The notes: generated by a model from the letters alone, not told the origin. A stretch of 8,620 bases of DNA from Verrucomicrobiota bacterium (GCA_021413535.1 JAIOQF010000322.1:1-8620), one strand, 5' to 3'. Counted from the first letter of the stretch, positions 1-5,753 are shown. Made by a program: numbers and translations.

Positions 1-194
1 CTCAGCGCCAAAGGCGCATATCATATCAGCCTGGGGCGCAAGCCCCAGGAAATTCATATGAGACGTAAATAAGTGCTGAAAGCACGCGTCATACGGAAGC
101 AATATGAGTCGCGCTTATCAGCGCTCAGCATTGTTGCATGCGAATACCTCGGGCTTGTGCCCGAGGCTGGAATGAGACGCGCCGTTGGCGCTTC
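1..194. repeat. Composite palindromic repeat: six hairpins in three mirror pairs
   Basis: This non-coding element contains six short perfect hairpins: 5-17 (gcgcc/ggcgc, loop aaa), 30-49 (cctggggc/gccccagg, loop gcaa), 73-85 (gtgct/agcac, loop gaa), 111-124 (gcgct/agcgc, loop tatc), 147-166 (cctcgggc/gcccgagg, loop ttgt) and 179-191 (gcgcc/ggcgc, loop gtt). Their centres pair symmetrically around position 98: 11 with 185, 39.5 with 156.5, 79 with 117.5. The left arm resembles the reverse complement of the right arm along its length, and the middle can form a seventh weak stem, tcata 89-93 with tatga 103-107. The element could therefore fold as separate hairpins or as one imperfect cruciform of about 190 bp. 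It lies just beyond the 3' end of the kinase gene, a usual place for REP/BIME-type dispersed repeats. The left end may extend beyond the window. Structure is seen directly; repeat-family status is inferred. Confidence 0.8.
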
Positions 195-212
195 AGGCGG
201 AGCAGCTTCTTG

Positions 213-240
213 TCAGCTAAAATCACGCATTGATCGTGAT
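213..240 (-). terminator. Weak candidate terminator of the kinase gene
   Basis: A 6-bp stem (atcacg 222-227 with cgtgat 235-240, loop of 7) lies 9 bp past the kinase stop codon. Read on the minus strand, it is followed by a short T-rich stretch (ttta). The stem is only half GC and the T run is short, so this is at best a weak intrinsic terminator. The large hairpin element just beyond it could do the job instead. Confidence 0.3.
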
Positions 241-248
241 GCTAGGAT

Positions 249-1403
249 TTAATCTCCTCCTGCCGCCGGCGCTTCAAGGTAGCGCATCTTCTTCTCCACG
301 AGCGGCAGGTAGATGGTCACTTTGGTGCCTTCGCTTTCTCGGCTTTCTAGTTCGATCTCGCCTCCGTGTTCGCGAATGATGCGGCGCACAATGAGCAAGC
401 CCAAGCCGGTGCCGGTCTTGCGGGTGGTAAAGAAGGGCTGGAATAGATTGCTCATGTTGGTGGTGGAGATGCCACGTCCGGTGTCGGCGAAGGTGAGGCG
501 GACTTCAAAATCCGTGGCGGTGCTGGCGATGGCCAGTGTGCCACCCTCGGGCATGGCCTGGCAGGCGTTGCGGATTAGATTGTAAAATCCCTGCTTCATC
601 TGGCTTGCATCCAGAGGCATCTCTGGCACGGCGCTGCTGAGATCCATTTTCACGGTGACCTTGCTTTGGGTAATCTCAGGGGCGAGAAATTTCACGGATT
701 CTTCGATGAGTTCATTCAAATGCACACGTTGAAGCTGGGGATGTGTCGGGCGGATGGCGGCGAGAAACTGGCCGATGATAAGATCGAGCCGTTTAATCTC
801 GCCTTGCGCGACTTCGAGCATGTCGAGCAACTTCGCGGAGTGTTTGGCGTCGAGCTTTTTCAAGCGGCGCTCCATCAACTGGAGATGAATGGTGAGGGAA
901 TTCAGTGGGTTGCCCAATTCATGGGCCACACCCGCAGCCAGCAGGGTGAGGGCGCTGATGCGTTCGCTTTCGATCTTTTCCTCGGTGAGCTTGCGGGACT
1001 GAGTAATATCGCGAATCAGCATGACAAAGCCGAGGTCTTCGTGCTCGTCGATCGCAGTAACATAAAAGTTCAGATAACGGTTCTCCGGATAGAAAACTTC
1101 GAGGTCGCGGCTGACAGCGCCGCCGGATTTGGCGAGCGTTTCCAGATCGAATCCGCGCAGTCCCTCGCCAAGTTTCCGGCCCACGATGAGGTCGCGCTCA
1201 AAGCCGAAGAAGCCGCAGGCCGCGCGGTTCACATAGGTGACGGTGCCTTCGCCATCGAGGAGAATGACTCCTTCCTGCAAGGCCTCGAATACTTTTTCGA
1301 AGAACCCCTTCTCCTGCACCAGCCGCAGCAGGTAGCGCTGCACGTCCGCCGGTTCCAGGCGATCCATGCGTTTGACGATCTTGTCGAAGAAGCCGGATTT
1401 CAT
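249..1403 (-). CDS. Soluble PAS-domain sensor histidine kinase
   Basis: This 384-residue two-component sensor kinase resembles the NtrB/AtoS type. It would autophosphorylate on a histidine and pass the phosphate to a response regulator. A PAS domain (about residues 35-135, including DGEGTVTYVNRAACGFFG) should sense the signal. The H-box AHELGNPLN carries the phospho-acceptor His161. The ATPase domain shows the N-box NLIRNACQAM (Asn279), G1 box DTGRGIS (Asp307), an F-box FFTTRKTGTG and a G2 box GLGLLIV. There are no hydrophobic membrane segments, so it should be cytoplasmic and read an internal cue. The start is an ATG with no Shine-Dalgarno sequence; the upstream mRNA is pyrimidine-rich. The next in-frame Met (residue 13) is an alternative start. 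No response regulator is visible; one could lie beyond position 1 or elsewhere. The family is certain, the ligand and partner unknown. Confidence 0.93.
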   Translation of the reverse strand: MKSGFFDKIVKRMDRLEPADVQRYLLRLVQEKGFFEKVFEALQEGVILLDGEGTVTYVNRAACGFFGFERDLIVGRKLGEGLRGFDLETLAKSGGAVSRDLEVFYPENRYLNFYVTAIDEHEDLGFVMLIRDITQSRKLTEEKIESERISALTLLAAGVAHELGNPLNSLTIHLQLMERRLKKLDAKHSAKLLDMLEVAQGEIKRLDLIIGQFLAAIRPTHPQLQRVHLNELIEESVKFLAPEITQSKVTVKMDLSSAVPEMPLDASQMKQGFYNLIRNACQAMPEGGTLAIASTATDFEVRLTFADTGRGISTTNMSNLFQPFFTTRKTGTGLGLLIVRRIIREHGGEIELESRESEGTKVTIYLPLVEKKMRYLEAPAAGGD

Positions 1404-1412
1404 GTGGCAGAA

Positions 1413-1440
1413 GGGATAAGGGAAAAGGGATAAGAGAAAA
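1413..1440. repeat. 14-bp tandem repeat in the kinase 5' leader
   Basis: Two adjacent 14-bp units, gggataagggaaaa (1413-1426) and gggataagagaaaa (1427-1440), differ at one position and are followed by a further gggg. On the minus strand they give a polypyrimidine tract 10-37 bp upstream of the kinase ATG, where a ribosome-binding site would be expected. It could be a slippage-prone tract, a regulator site or just simple sequence; nothing further can be decided from one copy. Confidence 0.7.
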
Positions 1441-1459
1441 GGGGAATTACAGAAACAAG

Positions 1460-1465
1460 ATTTTA
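1460..1465 (-). promoter_or_regulatory. Candidate -10 element for the kinase gene
   Basis: On the minus strand these bases read TAAAAT, matching five of six positions of the sigma-70 -10 consensus, about 57 bp upstream of the kinase ATG. No recognisable -35 hexamer lies 16-18 bp further upstream, so this is a weak prediction. Confidence 0.25.
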
Positions 1466-1489
1466 GACTACATTCGCACCGGGGGATTT

Positions 1490-1498
1490 TGCTATTCT
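1490..1498 (+). promoter_or_regulatory. Candidate extended -10 element for cutA
   Basis: The bases tgctattct fit an extended -10 pattern (TGn followed by TATTCT, four of six consensus matches) 28 bp before the cutA ATG. There is no good -35 hexamer. If it is used, the 5' leader would be only about 20 nt and lacks a Shine-Dalgarno motif. Confidence 0.25.
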
Positions 1499-1526
1499 CT
1501 TTTTACTTGGCCCGTATCCATACCGC

Positions 1527-1847
1527 ATGGAAATCATCGTTGTTCTCTGCACGTTTCCCAGCCTCGAATCGGCGCGACAGATTGGTGCCGCGCTGGTGGA
1601 GGCGCAACTGGCCGCATGCGTGAACCTTGGGCCTGCGGTGGAGAGCATCTACCGCTGGCAGGGAAAAGTGGAGACCGCCTCGGAGGTTCCCGCCATGATC
1701 AAGACAACACGCGAGGGCTTCAGTGCCCTGGAGCAGAAGCTGCGAGAACTCCATCCCTATGAGGTTCCGGAGATCATCGCGCTGCCAGCAGAGTGTGTCT
1801 CGGAAGACTACGCGCGATGGGTTCACGATTCGGTGGCTGCATCTTGA
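1527..1847 (+). CDS. cutA: CutA1 family protein
   Basis: This 106-residue protein has the full CutA1 length and hallmark segments: the N-terminal strand MEIIVVLCTFP, the AACVN motif at residues 29-33, the SIYRWQGKVE hairpin region, the segment SEVPAMIKTT, and HPYEVPEI starting at His76. CutA1 proteins are ferredoxin-like folds that form very stable trimers like PII signalling proteins. They were first linked to divalent-metal (copper) tolerance in E. coli, but their real role is unsettled, so copper tolerance should not be assumed here. The cysteines at residues 8 and 31 are visible. The gene is monocistronic on this strand. Its last 25 bp overlap the 3' end of the opposing HD-domain gene. 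The ATG has no Shine-Dalgarno sequence upstream, but the start matches the family N-terminus exactly. Confidence 0.95.
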   Translation: MEIIVVLCTFPSLESARQIGAALVEAQLAACVNLGPAVESIYRWQGKVETASEVPAMIKTTREGFSALEQKLRELHPYEVPEIIALPAECVSEDYARWVHDSVAAS

Positions 1848-2893
1848 ACGCCCATGGTCGCGAGCGGCTGCACGATATTCTGCGGAAGCGGGCGCACCCT
1901 TTCGAAAATACCGGGTGCGAGCTGGGTGCTGGTGTCATAGGCACGGTGCAGCATTTCCAGCTTGGCGTCGATGTTATCCACATGATGAAGCACGATGGCT
2001 TCAGGTGTCTTCGGCAGCACAGGCGAGCCGAATTGGAATTCACCATGGTGTGAGCCGATGAGATGAAGCAGATGCACACGCACCATTTCATTCGCGGGGT
2101 CGAGTGCGGCCCATGCTGCCGCCTCGGGCGAATCCATCAGCTGACGCCAGAGCTTGTTCACAAGTTCTAGTCCCAGCGCAATGTGGCCGACCATTTCGCC
2201 GTGGAGATTGTAGGGCATGGTGAATCCTTCGGGTGTGAAGTTGTTCTCCCAGAGTTTGCCGCAGTCGTGGAACAAAACGCCAGCAAGAAGCAGGTCGCTG
2301 TTCAGTGCAGGGTAGGCTTCGCAAATCTTCGCGGCGCAGCGCATCATCTGCGCGACGTGCTCTACTAGTCCGCCGCGTCGGGCGTGATGATAGTCGCGGG
2401 CCGCAGCAGCGCGTTTAAATCGCTCTTCGTGCTGCTGAAGAAAAAGCAGACAGACAGCCTTTAATCGCGGATCGGCCATCTTATCGCAGAATCCCGTGAT
2501 CGCTCCATAATCCGTCTGTTGTCGTTCTCGCAGTTCCGTATCACCGCCCAGCAGTGTGCGCACTTCGTCGTCTGTCAGTTTGCGGAGCGCAGCGTTGCGT
2601 GGATCCAGGCCGAACTTACCGGTGTCCAGCCAATCCGCGCCCAGTTCAATCCAGGTGCCGCGCTGGTGCACCGAGGCCTCATTGAAGAGCGGGCTGCCAT
2701 CGAACACGCGCCAGGTGAGCGAATCCGTGCCGTCGGTGAGCTTCAGCTCATGGTAGGGTTTGCCCTGGGAAGTCTCCTTCACGGTGTTGCCATCGACCTG
2801 TGCATGAATGCGATAGGGCTGAGGTTGCGGTCCGGCAACTTTCTTCAGCTGGCGGATCGTGAGCAGTTCCGTGTCGTGTAAAATGTCCGGCAT
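1823..2893 (-). CDS. YhaM-like OB-fold and HD-domain phosphohydrolase (probable 3'-5' exoribonuclease)
   Basis: This 356-residue protein has the layout of the YhaM family. An N-terminal OB-like nucleic-acid-binding region (about residues 5-115) includes KETSQGKPYHELKLTDGT. A C-terminal HD domain carries metal-ligand motifs: HH at 169-170, EH with His179, the HD pair His209-Asp210 in LFHDCGKLWE, HH at 282-283 in GSHHGEFQFGSP, and Asp306 in HHVDNIDAKL. B. subtilis YhaM trims RNA (and single-stranded DNA) from the 3' end with Mn2+, so mRNA turnover or end trimming is the best inference; another HD hydrolase activity is possible. I place the start at the ATG at 2893 (MPDILHDTELL). An in-frame TTG at 2929 would add 12 residues with no family-like content. 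No Shine-Dalgarno sequence is clear. The gene converges on cutA. Confidence 0.88.
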   Translation of the reverse strand: MPDILHDTELLTIRQLKKVAGPQPQPYRIHAQVDGNTVKETSQGKPYHELKLTDGTDSLTWRVFDGSPLFNEASVHQRGTWIELGADWLDTGKFGLDPRNAALRKLTDDEVRTLLGGDTELRERQQTDYGAITGFCDKMADPRLKAVCLLFLQQHEERFKRAAAARDYHHARRGGLVEHVAQMMRCAAKICEAYPALNSDLLLAGVLFHDCGKLWENNFTPEGFTMPYNLHGEMVGHIALGLELVNKLWRQLMDSPEAAAWAALDPANEMVRVHLLHLIGSHHGEFQFGSPVLPKTPEAIVLHHVDNIDAKLEMLHRAYDTSTQLAPGIFERVRPLPQNIVQPLATMGVQDAATES

Positions 2894-3018
2894 GGCTCTA
2901 TTCAAATGCTCCCGCGCTCCGTTATGCAATACGAAAAACTGGCAATATCATCATTTTTTCCTAGGCACCCAGACCCTCCGCCCCAGTAAAAAATCATCCA
3001 ATGGGAGTCATTCAACTG

Positions 3019-3046
3019 TTGACGCAAGGCGTGGAATATTGAAAAT
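3019..3046 (+). promoter_or_regulatory. Candidate sigma-70 promoter for the SWIB gene
   Basis: The -35 hexamer TTGACG (3019-3024, five of six matches) is followed after 16 bp by GAAAAT (3041-3046, four of six matches). Transcription would begin near 3053 and give a leader of about 70 nt ahead of the SWIB ATG. The position, in the divergent region between the HD gene and the SWIB gene, suits a promoter. The prediction is by eye only. Confidence 0.45.
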
Positions 3047-3056
3047 GAGTATGCGG

Positions 3057-3092
3057 AAAAAAACCGGCCGGACCATCCAACAAGCATCCGGC
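3057..3092. other. Hairpin in the SWIB leader; terminator-like on the minus strand
   Basis: A 6-bp GC-rich stem pairs gccgga (3067-3072) with tccggc (3087-3092) around a 14-nt loop. On the plus strand it sits within the predicted SWIB leader, just before a G-free stretch. Read on the minus strand, the stem is followed after three bases by seven T residues (from a 3057-3063), which resembles an intrinsic terminator that would stop antisense transcripts before they enter the HD gene. The long loop makes either role uncertain. Confidence 0.35.
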
Positions 3093-3124
3093 ATTAAATA
3101 ACAACCAACCAATACCACAACAAT

Positions 3125-3412
3125 ATGGCGAAAAAAGCAACCAAAACCAAAACCAAACGCAAGGCCAATCCAGCACTGATGAAGCCCGTCCAGCCGGACG
3201 CTCAACTCGCTGTGATCGTTGGCTCCAAGCCCCTCCCTCGCGGCCAGCTGACCAAGAAGCTGTGGGAATACATCAAGAAGAATAAACTGCAGGACGCCAA
3301 GAAGCGGACCATGATCAACGCGGACGACGCGCTCAAGGTTATCTTCAACGGCAAGAAGACCGTTTCCATGTTCGAGATGACCAAGCTTGTCTCGAAGCAC
3401 GTGAAAGCTTAA
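3125..3412 (+). CDS. SWIB/MDM2-domain protein with a basic N-terminal tail
   Basis: This 95-residue protein has two parts. Residues 1-17 (MAKKATKTKTKRKANPA) are a lysine-rich, disordered tail like those of histone H1-type bacterial proteins. Residues about 24-95 form a SWIB domain: LAVIVGSKPLPRGQLTKKLWEYIKKNKLQD, then the KRTMINADDALKVIF and MFEMTKLVSKHV segments. SWIB domains were defined in eukaryotic chromatin remodellers and MDM2. In bacteria they occur in Chlamydiae and relatives, alone or fused to topoisomerase. A DNA- or chromatin-binding role is inferred; no partner is shown here. The gene has its own candidate promoter and a strong terminator, so it is probably monocistronic and may be well expressed. 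The leader lacks a Shine-Dalgarno sequence and is G-free for 35 nt up to the start codon. Confidence 0.92.
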   Translation: MAKKATKTKTKRKANPALMKPVQPDAQLAVIVGSKPLPRGQLTKKLWEYIKKNKLQDAKKRTMINADDALKVIFNGKKTVSMFEMTKLVSKHVKA

Positions 3413-3429
3413 TCCGTTCTTCTTAAGAG

Positions 3430-3465
3430 GCGGCCGGCTCGCGCAAGCGAACCGGCCGCTTTTTT
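3430..3465 (+). terminator. Strong intrinsic terminator after the SWIB gene
   Basis: An 8-bp GC-only stem (gcggccgg 3430-3437 with ccggccgc 3452-3459) continues, after one C/A mismatch, into a 4-bp stem (tcgc with gcga) closed by a gcaa tetraloop. Six T residues follow (3460-3465). This is a textbook rho-independent terminator 17 bp past the SWIB stop. It implies that uvrB is transcribed separately. Confidence 0.93.
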
Positions 3466-3520
3466 GTGCCCGCTGCCGAAGGTGCATTGCTTCGCGCTCT
3501 GCCAAGCGTAATCTCAACCA

Positions 3521-5722
3521 ATGTCCGGCTTCCAGCTCAGCACTGAATTTCATCCGCGTGGCGACCAGGCGCAGGCGATCGCGAAGCTCACGAAATCCGT
3601 CGCTGCAGGAAACCGCCATCAGACGCTTCTGGGGGTCACGGGCTCGGGCAAAACTTTCACGATGGCGAACATCATCGCCAACACCAGCCGGCCCGCGCTG
3701 ATCATGTCGCACAACAAGACGCTCGCGGCCCAGCTCTATTCGGAGTTTAAAAACTTTTTCCCCAACAATGCGGTGGAGTATTTCGTGAGCTACTTCGACT
3801 ACTTCCAGCCCGAGGCCTACATTCCGCGCACGGACACTTACATCGAAAAAGATTCCAGCGTGAATGAGGAAATCGAGCGCCTGCGTCTCTCCAGCATGGG
3901 TGCGCTGCTGACACGACGCGATGTCGTCGTCGTGGCCAGCGTGTCTTGCATCTACGGCCTGGGATCGCCCGAAGATTACGAAGGTATGATGCTGCCGTTG
4001 AAGACCGGTGATGTAATGACACGCGAGTCGATGCTGACGCGGCTGGTGGACATGCTCTACGAGCGCAATGACATTGCATTCACTCGTGGGAAATTCCGCG
4101 CGCGGGGTGACGTGGTGGAAGTCTTTCCAGCCTATTTAGAAAACGAAGCTGTGCGCGTGGAGTTCTTCGGTGATGAGATCGAGCGGATCAGTGTGTTCGA
4201 TCCACTGACGGGGACGGCCAGCTCCAGGCTGCCGGGCTACACGTTTTATCCGGCCAAACAGTTTGTCACGCCCATGGACAAACTAAAAAAAGCTATCGTC
4301 GCCATCCGTGCGGAACTGGAGCAGCGCGTCGCGGAGTTTCAGTCCCAGGGGAAATTGCTGGAAGCCCAGCGCATTCAGATGCGCACTGAGTATGACATCG
4401 AGATGATGCAGGAGATGGGCTTCTGTCAGGGCATTGAAAACTACAGCCGTCATCTCAGCGGTCGCGCGCCCGGCAGCACACCGGGAACCTTGCTCGATTT
4501 TTTTCCAGAAGACTTTCTGGTCTTCGCCGATGAAAGCCACGCCACCATTTCGCAGATCGGTGGCATGTTTGAAGGCGACAAGTCGCGCAAGACCGTCCTC
4601 GTGGAACACGGCTTCCGTTTGCCGAGCGCGCTCGACAACCGCCCTTTGAAGTTCGCCGAGTTCATGGGCAAGGCGCAGCAGCTGGTTTATGTCAGCGCTA
4701 CGCCCGCGCAATTTGAGATCGAGAACAGCATCGTGGGCAATAGCGGCCACAAGCCGCACAAGCGGGAGCGAGTTGGTGAGGGCGGGACTGTTCCAGTGGT
4801 CGTGCCCGGAGCTGTAGGAACTGTCGTGCGCGTCTCCGGCGGAGACCAGACGGTGGATTCCTTCGATGTTACAACCATCGGAAAACCTCTCATTGTCGAA
4901 CAAATCATCCGTCCCACCGGCTTGCTTGACCCCATCGTTACGCTCAAGCCGCTTAACGGTCAGATCGACGAGACCATCGAACTGTGCCGCCAACGCATTG
5001 AAAAAGGCGAGCGTGTGCTCGTCACGACGCTGACGAAACGCACCTCGGAAGATCTGGCGGACTACCTGCGAAATCTCAACTTTAAGGTGCGCTACCTCCA
5101 CAGCGAGATCGACGCCATCGAACGGGTGGAAATACTCCGCGCTCTGCGCGCCGGTGAGTTCGACATTCTCATCGGCATCAATCTCCTGCGTGAGGGGCTC
5201 GATCTCCCCGAGGTCAGTCTGGTCTGCATCCTCGATGCTGACAAGGAAGGCTTCCTCCGCAGTCAGACTTCATTGCTGCAAACGGCGGGCCGCGCCGCGC
5301 GCCATGTGAATGGTGAGGTTGTTTTGTTCGCCGACAAGATCACTGACAGCATTCAATCGCTCATCAATATTACCGCCTCACGTCGTCAGCGGCAGACCGA
5401 ATACAATGAGAAGCATGGCATCACCCCGCAGACCGTGAAACGCTCGGTGCAAGAAAGCCTCCGAACCATCTATTCAGGTCACCAAGTCGAGGAGAGTGTT
5501 GTTCGTGATCAGGCCGGCGGCTATGCCGTCACTGAAGTATTGCGTGAACTCGAGGCGGAGATGGCGGAAGCGGCGAGCCGTCTGGAATACGAACGCGCCG
5601 CCTTGCTGCGTGATCAGATCAGAGAATTGAAAAAGCAGGCTGGTCTGGAGAGCAGCGGTGATCAGCCGCAGCAGAAGGTGAAGTATTCCGGCAAACGTGG
5701 GCGTAAATCTCCGGCGGCTTGA
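3521..5722 (+). CDS. uvrB: Excinuclease ABC subunit B (UvrB)
   Basis: UvrB is the damage-verifying helicase-like subunit of nucleotide excision repair: it is loaded by UvrA and recruits UvrC for incision. All key elements are present. Walker A is GVTGSGKT at residues 38-45. The damage-probing beta-hairpin region, YFVSYFDYFQPEAYIP, starts at Tyr87. The DEAD-type motif is DESH at 337-340, followed by SQIGGMFEGD. Motif VI is QTAGRAARH from residue 587. The C-terminal UVR coiled-coil motif, which binds UvrC, covers about residues 670-708. At 733 residues it is longer than the usual 660-700, chiefly because of an extra segment of about 53 residues (403-455) between VSATPAQFEIEN and LIVEQIIRPTG, where typical UvrB has only a few residues. 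The reading frame is intact across it. The ATG at 3521 has no Shine-Dalgarno sequence, but MSGFQLSTEFHPRGDQ is the expected N-terminus. No LexA-type operator was recognised. Confidence 0.98.
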   Translation: MSGFQLSTEFHPRGDQAQAIAKLTKSVAAGNRHQTLLGVTGSGKTFTMANIIANTSRPALIMSHNKTLAAQLYSEFKNFFPNNAVEYFVSYFDYFQPEAYIPRTDTYIEKDSSVNEEIERLRLSSMGALLTRRDVVVVASVSCIYGLGSPEDYEGMMLPLKTGDVMTRESMLTRLVDMLYERNDIAFTRGKFRARGDVVEVFPAYLENEAVRVEFFGDEIERISVFDPLTGTASSRLPGYTFYPAKQFVTPMDKLKKAIVAIRAELEQRVAEFQSQGKLLEAQRIQMRTEYDIEMMQEMGFCQGIENYSRHLSGRAPGSTPGTLLDFFPEDFLVFADESHATISQIGGMFEGDKSRKTVLVEHGFRLPSALDNRPLKFAEFMGKAQQLVYVSATPAQFEIENSIVGNSGHKPHKRERVGEGGTVPVVVPGAVGTVVRVSGGDQTVDSFDVTTIGKPLIVEQIIRPTGLLDPIVTLKPLNGQIDETIELCRQRIEKGERVLVTTLTKRTSEDLADYLRNLNFKVRYLHSEIDAIERVEILRALRAGEFDILIGINLLREGLDLPEVSLVCILDADKEGFLRSQTSLLQTAGRAARHVNGEVVLFADKITDSIQSLINITASRRQRQTEYNEKHGITPQTVKRSVQESLRTIYSGHQVEESVVRDQAGGYAVTEVLRELEAEMAEAASRLEYERAALLRDQIRELKKQAGLESSGDQPQQKVKYSGKRGRKSPAA
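4727..4885 (+). other. In-frame insertion of 53 residues inside uvrB
   Basis: Residues 403-455 separate the helicase motif segment YVSATPAQFEIEN from LIVEQIIRPTGLLDP, which in most UvrB proteins are nearly adjacent. The insert begins with a basic stretch (GHKPHKRERV), passes through a Gly/Val-rich middle (GGTVPVVVPGAVGTVVRVSGG) and ends in SFDVTTIGK. The DNA contains a perfect palindrome, gtctcc-ggc-ggagac, at 4832-4846. It could be a lineage-specific surface loop or the remnant of a palindromic element that inserted in frame. Boundaries were set by comparison with the remembered family pattern, not by an alignment. Confidence 0.7.
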
Positions 5723-5753
5723 ACCTCCTTGTGTCGTCTGAAATAATCTCAGT

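Noticed and set aside
1..194. CRISPR array
   Set aside because: The repeats are palindromes of different sequence arranged in mirror symmetry, not identical direct repeats with constant-length spacers, and no cas gene is present.
666..1433. Plus-strand open frame (255 codons) inside the kinase gene
   Set aside because: It is antisense to the kinase; its His/Phe/Glu-rich translation mirrors the codons of the real gene.
1584..2668. Identical 15-mer ggtgccgcgctggtg at 1584-1598 and 2654-2668
   Set aside because: One copy is in cutA and the other is antisense in the HD gene. The similarity ends at the 15-mer, and a match of this size is possible by chance in GC-rich coding DNA.
3045..3101. 18-codon plus-strand open frame upstream of SWIB (possible leader peptide)
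   Set aside because: The predicted promoter would start transcription at or after its first codons, there is no ribosome-binding site, and the composition gives no attenuation-type codon run. It is probably chance.
3487..3514. Possible uvrB promoter (ttgctt, 16 bp, taatct)
   Set aside because: Each hexamer matches only three of six consensus positions and the -10 would be 7 bp from the ATG. It is too weak to report as a feature, although a promoter must lie between the terminator and uvrB or read through it.
3008..3712. Minus-strand open frame (234 codons) across SWIB and the start of uvrB
   Set aside because: It runs through two real genes and a strong plus-strand terminator, and its product has no recognisable domain.
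4283..5101. Long minus-strand open frame (272 codons) inside uvrB
   Set aside because: It lies wholly antisense to a certain, conserved gene, shows no recognisable domain, and is the kind of open antisense frame that arises from the codon bias of high-GC genes.
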